A stretch of 64,000 nucleotides of DNA, from the NCBI GenBank assembly GCA_963838495.1, contig CAWIRC010000001.1, positions 2,294,001 to 2,358,000 on the forward strand, read 5' to 3'. Shown piece by piece: positions 51,177 through 61,324 of this stretch (positions are counted from its first letter, which is position 1; each line of letters starts with the position of its first letter). A program made the position numbers and the translations under genes. Below the pieces are notes generated by a model, which was not told where the DNA came from, ran no database searches, and saw nothing but the letters and a program-made list of their open reading frames with translations. This DNA comes from JBEKIK01 sp963838495 (GTDB lineage Bacteria; Planctomycetota; Planctomycetia; Pirellulales; Thermoguttaceae).

Positions 51177-51250
51177 ATGATTAGAGATTAGAGATTAGAG
51201 ATTAGAGATTAGGGATTAGAGATTAGGGATTAGAGATTAGAGATGCGGGA
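51177..51250. repeat. GATTAGAGATTAGAG micro-repeats
   Basis: About ten GATTAGA/GATTAGG words in tandem, immediately after the PilMN-like gene, followed by GGGATGAGGGATGA. It also continues with ACTGAAGACTGAAAACTGA words (51367). Confidence 0.7.
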
Positions 51251-51435
51251 TGAGGGATGAAGAAACCGCTTGCGGTTTCGCGAAGAAAAGAACCATCGAG
51301 AACACCATTTCTCTTATCGGCCTCGTTAGTCCCATAAGTCCCCTTTCCCGAATTTGTTTCCAAGAACTGAAGACTGAAAACTGAAAACTGATAACCGACG
51401 TCGGAAAACCGAATAACCGATAACCGGGTAAAACC

Positions 51436-52395
51436 ATGGACAAGATAAAACTAGTATTGGATATTTTGAAAAAGTACCTTTTCTGGCTCATATTCGCGGC
51501 AACGGTGGCCGTGGTTCTTATATTTTGGTGGATGTCGACCAAATCGCTGGCAAACAGTTTTCAACTGCAAAAGCTGAGAGTCGAGAAAAAATTCTCCGAA
51601 GTGAAGGCGGTTGCCGACGACGCTCAGCATCCCACTTCGGAATACATCGCCGCCATTAAAGGCGATGAAAACGGAAAATTCAGGGATAAGGATGGAAATA
51701 TAAAAGACTGTCAAACGAAAGTCTTAAAAGAAGGCGTGCTTTCGGTTTGGAAGACGCTTTATGACGAGCAGAAGAAAGACAATCACTGGCCGGAGATACT
51801 GGGCAGCGAGTTTATCAATATAGTCGATAAACTGGACCCCACTGAAAGGATTCCCGAGAATCAAAGGGACAGATACAAGTACGTGATCAAGAATTATTTC
51901 CCAGTTTTGTATAAGATCATTGATCTGCGTCATCCCGTAGAAACGGCGGAGTCGGGCGGGGGAGGCAATGTTGCCCCGGTGCCACGCCAGATCATGGGTT
52001 ACAGGATTCCTGTGCTAGGATTAGGAGGACGCAGGCCAACGGGCGGCGCCGAGGATAATACCGCCGATTGGGTTGGCACGGTAATTTGGGATCCGCTTGA
52101 TCGCCAGCGATTGGAAGAGCGTTTCGATTGGAAAACGACGCCGGACTCGGACGTGATCCGCTTGCGGCAGGAAGACTTGTGGGTTTATAAAGCCCTGCTG
52201 GAGGTGATTCGCGAGACCAATAACGAAGGCAGCCCCAATGATCCGGTCATCGCGGCCAACGTGAAGCGAATCGAATCGATCCAGATCGGGGCGGACGCGG
52301 TCGGCGCTTGGACGGCGGCGGACCAGTCGATTTTCAAGGCCCCTGATGCGGCGGCAGCGGTGCAAACCGGGGCAAATACGCGGAGCGCCCCGTGA
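51436..52395 (+). CDS. PilO-position single-pass membrane protein, first part
   Basis: 319 residues. A short cytoplasmic N-terminus and one membrane helix (YLFWLIFAATVAVVLIFWW) are followed by a coiled-coil stretch (LAN...KLRVEKKFSEVKAV) and a periplasmic domain. This resembles the PilO arrangement by topology and position only. The end RSAPstop is followed directly by a GTG start in another frame (52392). With one more C in the CCCC at 52388-52391 the two frames join as SAPVTPTHDTS. I think this and the next entry are one gene of about 499 residues. Confidence 0.65.
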   Translation: MDKIKLVLDILKKYLFWLIFAATVAVVLIFWWMSTKSLANSFQLQKLRVEKKFSEVKAVADDAQHPTSEYIAAIKGDENGKFRDKDGNIKDCQTKVLKEGVLSVWKTLYDEQKKDNHWPEILGSEFINIVDKLDPTERIPENQRDRYKYVIKNYFPVLYKIIDLRHPVETAESGGGGNVAPVPRQIMGYRIPVLGLGGRRPTGGAEDNTADWVGTVIWDPLDRQRLEERFDWKTTPDSDVIRLRQEDLWVYKALLEVIRETNNEGSPNDPVIAANVKRIESIQIGADAVGAWTAADQSIFKAPDAAAAVQTGANTRSAP

Positions 52396-52934
52396 CTCCA
52401 ACGCATGATACATCAAACGCCGCCCCGGACAGCAAGGAACAATTATTAAAAGACCGTTACGTGGACGACAAGGGCGCGCCGCTGGATGCCGACGCCAAGT
52501 CGCTTTATTCGGAATTCAAGATGATGCCCATCAGTCTGAAATTGCACATGGACCAGCGTAAAATCAGCAAACTGCTGGCGGCGTGCGTGAACAGCCCGAT
52601 GCCCATCGAAGTGCGGCGGGTACGCATACGGCCCGGCGCGGGCGAGATTCTCGAACCCGGCGGGGCGGCGGCAAGTGCTGCCAGCCCCGGCATGAGCGCT
52701 TTCAGGCGCATGGAATCACACGGACCCAGCAGAACGCCGGGCGCCGCGGCAGGCGGCGAAGAAAGCGAAACAGGGTCGTACGACATCCCCCTGGAAATAC
52801 AGGGCATCATTTACATTTACAATCCGCCCGACCTTAATACGTTGGGAACGGGCACGGCAATGGAAAAACCGGGCGAGGCCGCCGCCGGCGCGACGGCGGG
52901 CGCCGACGCCGGCGCGGCGGGTACAAAGCCCTAG
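52392..52934 (+). CDS. PilO-position protein, second part
   Basis: 180 residues with no signal or membrane helix of its own. EFKMMPISLKLHMDQRKISKLLAACVNSPMPIEVRRVRI is the most structured part and resembles the C-terminal domain of planctomycete proteins encoded beside PilM. The rest is alanine/glycine-rich. It starts GTG with a four-base overlap if taken as independent; a frameshift join to the preceding gene is more likely because a free-standing domain lacking a membrane anchor would be odd. Confidence 0.6.
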   Translation: MTPTHDTSNAAPDSKEQLLKDRYVDDKGAPLDADAKSLYSEFKMMPISLKLHMDQRKISKLLAACVNSPMPIEVRRVRIRPGAGEILEPGGAAASAASPGMSAFRRMESHGPSRTPGAAAGGEESETGSYDIPLEIQGIIYIYNPPDLNTLGTGTAMEKPGEAAAGATAGADAGAAGTKP

Positions 52935-53044
52935 GCCGCCCCTGCGAAATAACGATTGCGGAATTGCAAATTGACGGTTGAAAATTTCAAATTGCAAATT
53001 AAACAAATATAAGAAACAGAAAACATCATGGGCGGAGTCATACC

Positions 53045-54799
53045 ATGAAACCTAGAATCGGCTTCGATAAGAAGGCAGTGGGAAGGTTTTTCCTCGAGCA
53101 CTCGGAAAAAGTTCTGCTGGGGGCGTTTATCCTGGCTTTTGCGGCAATCATATACGGAGCGGTATTGCGGCGGGAAAAATTCGACAAGACGCCCCAAGAC
53201 CTGCTGGACAACGTCGCCAAGGCGAAACGCTCGCTGGAGGGCGAACGACGCGACAAACTGAATGAATTGAGGAAGGAATTGCAGGACAGGGATGACAAAG
53301 GCGATTATAAAAATGAAGCCGATAAAATCGCCAAATTCATCAGGCAGGGCATTAGCGTTAAGCCGTACGAATGCGACGTGGCATTAGACAAGCCGTTGTT
53401 CGGGCAGAGGGGCAAGCGCGAGCAGCCGGAGATTTTCGGCGTAGAGGACCTGCGCGCGTCGGCCGATTTCGGGGCTTTTCAAGTTATGGAAACGGGCGCG
53501 GGCGGCCCGGCCGCTCCCCCCGCTGCGACGCCGCGCGGTGGAGGCCGAATCGGGCAACCGGGCGGACGTTTTACAGCGGTAAGCGGCGTATCTATCAAAG
53601 GCAAGCACTGGGTGGTTGTAACAGGTTTGGTTCCCCTGGCAAAACAGGCAAACGCCTATCGCAAGGCGCTGGGGGACTCGGTGGCCTATGATCCCGCCAG
53701 CGACGTGCCGGCTTACGTCGATTACGTGGTGGAACGGGCCGAGATCAACAGTCCGGCAGACGAAAAGAATCCCCCTTTCAAGAAATTATGTTCCGCCGTC
53801 GAGTACAAAGAAGAGGCCGCCAAGGATTGGCCGCCGGCGCAGGCGGAAGTGGTGGAGCCCAAGTACACCGACCCGATTTTGACTTTTCCCCTTGGTCCTT
53901 TGCAGAACCGCACTTGGGGCAAGAGTGCGGCGCACGATCCGGAAATTCCGTATATTCTCGGCGATGCCGCGGCCGGCGGAGCCGCGGACGCCGATAACAC
54001 CGGCGATAGGGCAAATCCACCGAACAGAGGCATGGTGGATTATCGCGGTATGCAGGGGCGCCAATATAATAGGGGCCAGGTTTTTACCACGGAGTCGGCC
54101 GATTATAAATTGCTGCGATTCTTCGATTTTTCGGCTGAGCCGGGAAAAAGCTATATTTATCGCGTGAGCTTGACCTTGAAAAACCCGAACTATGGAATCG
54201 ACGCCGCCAAATTGCAGAAAGCGGACTTCGCCAAAGAAAAAAATCTTTACACGAATCTTCCCGCAAACGACCAGACAGTTGCAAAAAGCAATCGCGTTGA
54301 CGTGCCCAAGGATACTCAAATACTGGTGGGCGCGGCAAAAGCCGACGATCTGGCGCCGGACAAATTCCCCGTGATATTGCTTTCCTGGGCGCAAAAAATC
54401 GGCCGGGCGGGTTACTTCTCCGTACTCAATGTCGAACGCGGCCAGGTCCTTAACTTTTTGAATGAAAAGATCATCCCAGAGGCACTTGATTCTCCTGGCC
54501 CTCCATCCACGGATGCGGAAGACACCAGAACCGATTTAATCACCGATACCGCCTTGCTCGACAGGGACGGGGGGAAAAAGTTCACAATAGGTAAAGACCG
54601 CAAATCGACCGTTCCGCGTGAAATGCTGTTTATGGCGGTAAACGGCACTTCCATTGTGCTGATGCACCGCGGCGAACTGGACGACATGTCCGAGGTCAAT
54701 CGCGTAACGACCAAGCCGGAAACCCCGGCAGGCACCGATCGTCGAGGGCGTCCCGTGCCCGGAGCTGTAGATCCCCGGACTCTTATACACGGGGGGTAA
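53045..54799 (+). CDS. Single-pass membrane protein of the pilus/secretion operon
   Basis: 584 residues. A membrane helix at about 22-42 (EKVLLGAFILAFAAIIYGAVL) follows a basic N-terminus; the rest is periplasmic. Residues about 60-100 are coiled coil, and a glycine/alanine-rich part is at about 155-175. The region YRGMQGRQYNRGQVFTTESADYKLLRFFDF and MLFMAVNGTSIVLMHRGELDDM are not families I recognise. By position between a PilO-like gene and the secretin it occupies the PilP place, but PilP similarity is not visible. Conserved neighbour of planctomycete pilMN operons; function unknown. Confidence 0.75.
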   Translation: MKPRIGFDKKAVGRFFLEHSEKVLLGAFILAFAAIIYGAVLRREKFDKTPQDLLDNVAKAKRSLEGERRDKLNELRKELQDRDDKGDYKNEADKIAKFIRQGISVKPYECDVALDKPLFGQRGKREQPEIFGVEDLRASADFGAFQVMETGAGGPAAPPAATPRGGGRIGQPGGRFTAVSGVSIKGKHWVVVTGLVPLAKQANAYRKALGDSVAYDPASDVPAYVDYVVERAEINSPADEKNPPFKKLCSAVEYKEEAAKDWPPAQAEVVEPKYTDPILTFPLGPLQNRTWGKSAAHDPEIPYILGDAAAGGAADADNTGDRANPPNRGMVDYRGMQGRQYNRGQVFTTESADYKLLRFFDFSAEPGKSYIYRVSLTLKNPNYGIDAAKLQKADFAKEKNLYTNLPANDQTVAKSNRVDVPKDTQILVGAAKADDLAPDKFPVILLSWAQKIGRAGYFSVLNVERGQVLNFLNEKIIPEALDSPGPPSTDAEDTRTDLITDTALLDRDGGKKFTIGKDRKSTVPREMLFMAVNGTSIVLMHRGELDDMSEVNRVTTKPETPAGTDRRGRPVPGAVDPRTLIHGG

Positions 54800-55113
54800 A
54801 GCCCGCCGATCAAAACGTCGGACGATGGCAGGGCACGCGGATTGTGCCTGCTACATGATGGGATACCTGAGAATAGTTAGGGGCCATCTTGCCCAGCGAA
54901 ATGCCGGTTTATGCGGCGCGTTTTCCCTACTGCAGATGTATTTAAAATACCACATGATGGTGGTATCTGTTGATATTAGCGAGTTTGCGGGGCGAAAATC
55001 TTAAAAATGCCCTTGACCCAAGGGCGTCCAACGGCTATTTAACCCGCTCTTATCTGATGAATCCCGGAAAAATGTCGTTGGGGGAATTTGCGCGTCTCAA
55101 AAGGAGATATCTT

Positions 55114-58100
55114 TTGAACACGACCGCATCAACACGCATCGGCTGTGTGCTAATAGCAATATTTATATTGTCAAGCAGGACGATGGGTGCTCCGCCGCAA
55201 AACAACGGAGAGGCGGCGCCGGCAACGGGCGGCAGCGTCCAGGCGGCAAGTCCGCGCACGGAGGACAAGGGCCAACATGCGGCCGATTTGCTGCGCCGCG
55301 CCAGGCAGGCCATGGCCGAAAACGACCTGGCGGCGGCGGAATCGCTTATTGTGCAAGCCGAGGCGTTGGGCGTGGAGTACAACAGTTTTCATTTGGGCGA
55401 CACGCCGAAAAAGGCCCGCCGCGATTTGGAGCGGAAGCGAAGTGCGGCAGGGCCGACAAAACCCAGCCAGTTGTTTTCCCCGCCGGGCGGAGCCAAGAAT
55501 AACATCCCCGCCAGCGATCCGTTTGCCGGCCGGACAAGCGGGGTGGCGGCGACTTCGCCGGATATGAAGCAGCCCATGCCCTTGCCCCGCGTCAACGGCG
55601 GGGGAACATCGGAATTGCCGGCGGCATTGAAAGCCGCTTCCCCGCAGGCTGCGGCCTACGGCAATTACCCTGCGACGGCTCCTCCGAGCGAGAACGACAC
55701 GGCACTGCCTTCGTTTTTGGGCAAGGGAGCGCAGCAGCGCGCCGGATCGGTTGGCGGTGAAGTCCGCATGGGCGGCGGCGCCCCGCTCTTCGGCGCGCGA
55801 AAGGCATTGGCGGTGGGCGACCTCCGCCGCGCCGCCGAATTCGTGCGGCAAGCCAAGAATCAAAATCTTCAATACGGCCCCCTGGACGACACGCCTGAAA
55901 AGGTGGAGGCGACCGTCCAGAAAATGCGGGACCTGGCTTCGCTGGAAAAGAACACCGAAGTCTACCGCCGCACTTACGCGCGGAACGTGATGGAACAGGC
56001 CGAGGCTTTGTTGCTTTACGGCGAACTGGACGAAGCCGAACGCCTGTCCAACGCGGCGGCGATGCAACAGGTGTCGTACAACCTTATCGAAATGAAGCCG
56101 CAGGATTTGCTTTCGCGAATCGCGGTGATGCGAGCGGGGCAAACGGCTTCGGTTCGCGGCGTGCAACCTCAGGGCGGATCGCTGCAGCGCCCGGACGCGT
56201 CCTTGGAACTGGTCCGCCAGTCGCGCGAGGCCTTGGCGGCCGGCCAGTTGGATCGTGCGGAAGAGCTTGCCCGCAAGGCGCAACAGATGCGCCGCGGCGA
56301 CTCGGCGCCGGCGGCGGGCGAAGACCGGCCGGAGTTGGTCCTCTCGGACATCGGCAAGGTGCGCGAGCGGGAATCGGGGGCAGTGGTTCCGGCGGCCAAT
56401 TACGAGCCTGGACAAGCCACGGCACAGGACGCGATGCACACGGCGTCGGCGGCGGTCTACGATCCGGCGAACGATCCAACGCGCAACGTGACGGCGGCGG
56501 CCGGGCAAGCCGGTCCTCAGTCTGCTCCGCGATATAATTTGGCGCAAAACAACGCATTGAGGATGCCCTCTCCGCCCACGATATCGCCGGAGACGATTCC
56601 CACGCCCAACGCGGTCGGCCGGGAGGCGCCAAGCGGATCGGCATTGAATTTGTTCCAACAAGGCGAAGCGGCGCTTAAGGCCCACGACCGAGATCGGGCA
56701 TATCAGCTTTTCCTCCAGGCCGCCGCGCGGAAAAACGAATTGGATCAGGCGACGGCCCAGCGTTTGCAGGATCATTTGCAGTTGCTGTCCAGTTCGGCGA
56801 AGCGCGGCGCAGGGCAACCGGGCGGCCAATTGCCCGCCCTGCTGGACGAGACCGCCGCACGGCAGCAGGTTTTGGCCAGGCAAGTCGCGGCGGACCTTGC
56901 CCACCTGGAAGCCAACGCCCGGGCGATGCGCGAAACCGATCCGAAAGGGGCCTTAAGTCTTCTGGAGGAAGGGCGCAAAAAAGTGGAGGGGTCGGGCTTG
57001 GAACCGGCCGCGCGCGACCAGTTGCTGCGGAGAGCGGACCGGGCCATCGGCGAAACAAAACAGTTTATCGAAGAGAATCAGCCGCGTTTGGACCTGGCGG
57101 ACAAGAATAACAACACCCGCCAGGAAATCGATCGCGAAGCGCGGGTAAAACAAGAGACCAAAGAGAAAGTCGCTGTTTTGGTGGACAAATTCAACCAGCT
57201 CCGCGACGAACAGCGCTACGAAGAGGCTCAAGTGGCTGCCAAACAGGCGGCCGAACTCGATCCCAACAATCCGGTCGCTCAGCAACTCCTCACCGAGGCC
57301 AAATTCCTGTATCGCGTGATGAGCAACAATGCCTTGCGGGACAGCAAGGAAGAAGGTTTTTGGCAGGCCCTGGATTCGGTGGATCATTCAAGCATTCCGT
57401 TCGACGACCGCAATCCTTACATAATGCCCGACGCCAAGACTTGGAGCGATCTGACCAAGAACCGCGCGAAACTCACGCAGGCCGAACACCGCCGCAACCT
57501 TTCCGAACGGGAAATTGAAATCCAGAAGAAGCTGAAGACGCCCGTGTCGCTCGACTTTGATCATGCGCCGTTGAGCAAGGTCGTGGATTACCTGAGCAAG
57601 ATCGCAGAAATCAACCTTTACCTCGATCCCAAGGGCCTGGCCGAAGAAGGCGTGACCACGGAGACTCCGGTAAGCATCGAAGTGCGGCACGAAATCATGC
57701 TCAAACGCGCACTTAACTTGATCCTGCAACCGCTGCATCTGAGCTACGTGGTCAAGGACGAGGTGCTGAAGATCACCAGCGAACAGATGCGCGACAACCA
57801 GGTGTACACGGTAACTTATCCCGTGGCCGACCTGGTGATACCGATTCCGAACTTCGTGCCCATGCCCATGGGCTTAAGCGCGGCCTATAACAACGCCATG
57901 GGAACGATCGGATTCGGGGGCAACAACGCGCCGTTTGGTTCGACCGGCGCGCCGCTGGGGGTGATGGCCAGCCGGGACGGCAAGAACGGCTTGGGGTCGA
58001 TCAACCCGAACGCGCTTGCACAGATCACCTCTCCTCATCCGACCGCGGGTCCGCACAACGCGCAGCAACCGCTGGGGATGGGTCCGGGCGGATTGGGCGG

Positions 58101-59340
58101 CGGCACGCAGGCCGACTTCGACAGCCTCATCAATTTGATCACGGGCACGGTGAAACCTCAAACTTGGGACAGCGTGGGCGGTCCGGGCTCGATCGAGCCG
58201 TTTGAAACCAACCTCAGCATCGTAGTCAGCCAAACCCAGGACGTTCACGAAGAAATCGTGGACCTGCTGGAGCAGTTGCGCCGCATGCAGGATTTGCAGG
58301 TGACCATCGAGGTTCGCTTTATAACGCTTACCGACAATTTTTTCGAGCGGATCGGCGTGAATTTCGACTTTAACATACACGACAACACCAAGAACCAGAC
58401 GGCGGGATTCGGATCGGTTGTCGTGGCCGGCAACCCGGCGGCAGCCCCGCCGCAAGAGCCGGTTTTCGACACCCTGGATTCGGATCGCGCCACAAGCGCG
58501 GTGGTGGGGACAACCGGACCCGGAAACACGGCCAGCGTTTATACCGCCGATCTGGATATTCCATTTACGCAGAACAGCTTCGGCTTGTCGGTCCCGCAAT
58601 TCGGCGGATTCGACGCCACGGCCGGGGCCCAGATGGGATTTGCCATCCTTTCCGACATCGAAGCTTACTTTTTCATCAATGCCGCACAGGGCGACAGGCG
58701 GACCAACGTCTTGCAGGCGCCCAAAGTTACCTTGTTCAACGGGCAAAACGCCTCGGTATCGGACGTGACGCAAAATCCCTTCGTGATCAGCGTGATTCCC
58801 GTGGTAGGCGACTTCGCCGCGGCGCAACAGCCGGTGATCGTGGTCCTCTCGGAAGGCACGTTCATGACCGTGCAGGCGGTGATTTCCAATGATCGGCGAT
58901 TCGTGCGCCTGACGATCGTGCCTTTCTTCAGCCATATCGGAACCGTGAACACCTTCACATTCAGCGGATCGACAAGCACAACCGTCGATACCACAAAAGA
59001 AGGCGTCCAATCCACTCCGAACGACCACACGGTTGACTCCAATAATGCGACCAGGACAACCTCGGGCGTAACGGTCCAGTTGCCCAGTTTTTCCTACGTG
59101 TCGGTTACGACCACTGTCAGCGTGCCGGACGGCGGAACCGTGCTTCTAGGCGGGATCAAGCGGCTCAGCGAAGGACGCAACGAATTCGGCGTCCCCATCC
59201 TCGACAAAATCCCTTACCTGAATCGTTTGTTCAAGAACGTGGGCGTGGGGCGGGAAACGCAAAGCCTGATGATGATGGTCACGCCGCGGATCATCATCCA
59301 AGAAGAGGAGGAAGAAAAACTCGGCGTAACATCGCCATAA
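55114..59340 (+). CDS. Secretin (PilQ/GspD-like) with long helical-repeat N-terminus
   Basis: The best start is TTG at 55114 (NTTASTRIGCVLIAIFILSS), because GGAG lies seven bases before it and it leads straight into a signal peptide. The frame is open to 54970. 1408 residues. Four helical-hairpin repeats at about 60-430 (AAESLIVQAEALGVEY, AAEFVRQAKNQNLQYG, AERLSNAAAMQQVSY, AEELARKAQQM) look like TPR-type repeats. After another coiled helical region comes the secretin N-domain (about 809-890, VSLDFDHAPLSKVVDYLS). The C-terminal secretin domain has LQAPKVTLFNGQNASVSD, VPDGGTVLLGGIK and PILDKIPYLNRLFKN. Secretins form the outer-membrane gate. It is the last gene before a strong terminator. Confidence 0.9.
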   Translation: MNTTASTRIGCVLIAIFILSSRTMGAPPQNNGEAAPATGGSVQAASPRTEDKGQHAADLLRRARQAMAENDLAAAESLIVQAEALGVEYNSFHLGDTPKKARRDLERKRSAAGPTKPSQLFSPPGGAKNNIPASDPFAGRTSGVAATSPDMKQPMPLPRVNGGGTSELPAALKAASPQAAAYGNYPATAPPSENDTALPSFLGKGAQQRAGSVGGEVRMGGGAPLFGARKALAVGDLRRAAEFVRQAKNQNLQYGPLDDTPEKVEATVQKMRDLASLEKNTEVYRRTYARNVMEQAEALLLYGELDEAERLSNAAAMQQVSYNLIEMKPQDLLSRIAVMRAGQTASVRGVQPQGGSLQRPDASLELVRQSREALAAGQLDRAEELARKAQQMRRGDSAPAAGEDRPELVLSDIGKVRERESGAVVPAANYEPGQATAQDAMHTASAAVYDPANDPTRNVTAAAGQAGPQSAPRYNLAQNNALRMPSPPTISPETIPTPNAVGREAPSGSALNLFQQGEAALKAHDRDRAYQLFLQAAARKNELDQATAQRLQDHLQLLSSSAKRGAGQPGGQLPALLDETAARQQVLARQVAADLAHLEANARAMRETDPKGALSLLEEGRKKVEGSGLEPAARDQLLRRADRAIGETKQFIEENQPRLDLADKNNNTRQEIDREARVKQETKEKVAVLVDKFNQLRDEQRYEEAQVAAKQAAELDPNNPVAQQLLTEAKFLYRVMSNNALRDSKEEGFWQALDSVDHSSIPFDDRNPYIMPDAKTWSDLTKNRAKLTQAEHRRNLSEREIEIQKKLKTPVSLDFDHAPLSKVVDYLSKIAEINLYLDPKGLAEEGVTTETPVSIEVRHEIMLKRALNLILQPLHLSYVVKDEVLKITSEQMRDNQVYTVTYPVADLVIPIPNFVPMPMGLSAAYNNAMGTIGFGGNNAPFGSTGAPLGVMASRDGKNGLGSINPNALAQITSPHPTAGPHNAQQPLGMGPGGLGGGTQADFDSLINLITGTVKPQTWDSVGGPGSIEPFETNLSIVVSQTQDVHEEIVDLLEQLRRMQDLQVTIEVRFITLTDNFFERIGVNFDFNIHDNTKNQTAGFGSVVVAGNPAAAPPQEPVFDTLDSDRATSAVVGTTGPGNTASVYTADLDIPFTQNSFGLSVPQFGGFDATAGAQMGFAILSDIEAYFFINAAQGDRRTNVLQAPKVTLFNGQNASVSDVTQNPFVISVIPVVGDFAAAQQPVIVVLSEGTFMTVQAVISNDRRFVRLTIVPFFSHIGTVNTFTFSGSTSTTVDTTKEGVQSTPNDHTVDSNNATRTTSGVTVQLPSFSYVSVTTTVSVPDGGTVLLGGIKRLSEGRNEFGVPILDKIPYLNRLFKNVGVGRETQSLMMMVTPRIIIQEEEEEKLGVTSP

Positions 59341-59434
59341 ATAAACCATTTAAGTTGGGGCGACAGTTGAACTATCGCCCCAACCGCTAAAAAATATCGA
59401 CAATTCACCCCTGTGTGTTGATTGTCCTCCCGGT

Positions 59435-59477
59435 GCCGTCGCCGTCTTGCCCCCCGAGCCGGCGACGGCTTTTTTTC
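59435..59477 (+). terminator. Strong Rho-independent terminator of the secretin operon
   Basis: GCCGTCGCC (59435-59443) pairs perfectly with GGCGACGGC (59461-59469) across a 17-base loop and is followed by T7. A separate palindrome TTGGGGCGACAGTTGAACTATCGCCCCAA is just before, at 59355-59383. Confidence 0.9.
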
Positions 59478-59776
59478 TTGAGAGACATGGTATATTAGCT
59501 GGACGCGATGCATTCGGCCGGCATCATCAGGATTTATAGAACGACCCGAAAGATCGAAAGGACGAAAACACGAAACATTAATTGAAAAACATTTCATGTT
59601 TTCGATATTTCGACATTCCGTGGAAAAAAAGTATTGCTTTCACGCGAAGGACCGCGAGATCGAGAAGGGACCGGCCGCAAGCGGCCGGGCTAAACAGATT
59701 GAAACGTGCGGGGCGAGGGGCGGGCAGTACGCTGCCCGCTTACGGTCCCTCGCCCACAAGGTGCGTATCATTTTAA

Positions 59777-59846
59777 CCCTCACCCCCGGCCCCTCTCCCA
59801 AAGGGAGAGGGCAGACTCTTGTATTCTCCCAAAGGGAGAGGGGAAA
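59777..59846. repeat. CCCTCACCC/CTCTCCC repeat, one and a half copies
   Basis: CCCTCACCCCCGGCCCCTCTCCC-AAA-GGGAGAGGGC plus a second half copy (CTCCCAAAGGGAGAGGGG) at 59826-59844. It lies directly at the 3' end of the sigma-factor gene, separating it from the region after the secretin. Confidence 0.8.
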
Positions 59847-59850
59847 GATT

Positions 59851-60429
59851 TTATGCCGGCGTGAGGGTTTCGAGTTCCTTGGCCAGTCGTTTTCGGGCGA
59901 CGTGCAGGCGGCGCTTGATGGTGCCGACCGGCGTTTTGAACTTTTTCGACATTTCGTTGATCGAGCGGCCGTCGAAATAAAAGGCCACAAGGGTTTCGCG
60001 GTCCATGGGGCGGAGCCGGTGCAGGCCGCGGCGGACCTGGTCCTGGCGCTCGGACTGGAGCAGGACCACCAGGGGCGTGCGGAGTTCGACGCAGTCCGAT
60101 TTCAAGACATCGGTGTCTGGCGCGGTGCTCGGGCCGCGGCGCATCATGCGGTTAATGGCCATGCGGTCGGCGATCGAGCGGAGCCAGCCGCCGAAGCAGC
60201 GAGGATCGTCGAGCTGATCGATTTTTCGCATCGCCTGGAGGAACACGTCCTGGCAAAGTTCCTGGGCGTCGGCATGGTTGTTCAGCCGGCGGTAGGCGGT
60301 GGCATAGACCGCCCGCTCGAAATTCTCGAAGAGCAGGCCAAATGCCTGCCGGTCGCCGCGTTTGGCGGCAAAAACGGTTTGTGGCAGGGGTGTTTCGGTT
60401 TGAGGGAACGCAGTATATGGGGTAGTCAT
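59851..60429 (-). CDS. ECF RNA polymerase sigma factor
   Basis: 192 residues. Sigma region 2: FGLLFENFERAVYATAYRRL, DAQELCQDVFLQAMRKIDQL, CFGGWLRSIADRMAINRMMRR. A linker is followed by region 4: RRGLHRLRPMDRETLVAFYFDGRSINEMSKKF and TPVGTIKRRLHVARKRLAKEL. This is a group IV (extracytoplasmic function) sigma factor, numerous in planctomycetes. No anti-sigma factor gene is adjacent, so how it is controlled is open. Confidence 0.9.
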   Translation of the reverse strand: MTTPYTAFPQTETPLPQTVFAAKRGDRQAFGLLFENFERAVYATAYRRLNNHADAQELCQDVFLQAMRKIDQLDDPRCFGGWLRSIADRMAINRMMRRGPSTAPDTDVLKSDCVELRTPLVVLLQSERQDQVRRGLHRLRPMDRETLVAFYFDGRSINEMSKKFKTPVGTIKRRLHVARKRLAKELETLTPA

Positions 60430-60573
60430 GATTGGATTTCCGTTTTAAAAAACCACAAAAGAACTGGGACGCGAAAAAACTCAAAGCTGGCGGAGGCGGA
60501 AAAGGCCGTCGAATGCCTTTGGCCGTTCGCCCGGGCAGGGGAAGGAGTTTTATGTTTCGGGAAGATTAAGTTG

Positions 60574-60810
60574 TTAGTTCCTCGAAACACGCCTTCCGGC
60601 CGGGCGCCAGTTGGCCGTGCTAACAGGGGCCATTACAGCCACATGTAAGCCGGCCAAGCTACTACCGCCGCCGTGGCGCAATCCCAGAGAGCGCAAAAGC
60701 GAACTAATGCCGGAATCCTGAATCGCCAAACCACTAACGCGGCTCTCCTGGCAATCGATACCAAGAAGAATAGAGAACCTGCGGATAATGGCGGAAATGT
60801 AGCGATCCAT
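60574..60810 (-). CDS. Possible small protein upstream of the sigma factor
   Basis: 78 residues starting MDRYISAIIRRFSILLGID, with AAAGGGATC seven bases before the ATG. It has no known domain; the second half is low-complexity. It lies about 145 bases upstream of the sigma factor on the same strand. It may be a real small gene or an accident of an open frame. Confidence 0.3.
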   Translation of the reverse strand: MDRYISAIIRRFSILLGIDCQESRVSGLAIQDSGISSLLRSLGLRHGGGSSLAGLHVAVMAPVSTANWRPAGRRVSRN

Positions 60811-61324
60811 TTTTGATCCCTTTCAGATCGTTGCGCTATGCGCTATGTAGTGGACAGAAAAAAATTTACTACCAGTGGCCGCTTTTCATTTATCGAACCG
60901 CAAACCACATCATCTTTGTTTTAGTATACGCATTCCAAACTAATTTGTCTATTCATTCTCAATTTTATGCATGAATTCTTAATTGATGTTGACTGATTAA
61001 CTCAACTTAATGTTATGTTTTATAAAAACTTGTTTTATCGGCAATAAAATCGGGGTATTTTTTGCCCTAAGACCCGATTGGAGGATATAAAACTAAGTCA
61101 CATAAAACAGGCCAAAGGTTCGCATAAAATTATAAAATTTTCCAGCACCCCCCCTTAATAACGATAAATTGCCCGCCATTTACCGAAGATGGCCAAACAA
61201 AGGTTGAATATCAACCCGCCAATACCCAGCCGGTCGTGCCTGGCAGAACTCCCCTACCGACAAAGCCAGCGGCACTCATTGGCACTGGCAAAGCCAGTGG
61301 CACGCATAAACAGTTCGCGGTTCC
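60811..61324. other. AT-rich intergenic region
   Basis: No gene or repeat family that I recognise until about 61235-61310, where the words AAAGCCAGCGGCACTCATTGG and AAAGCCAGTGGCACGCAT appear twice. The AT-rich part at 60850-61150 is probably a promoter region. Confidence 0.5.
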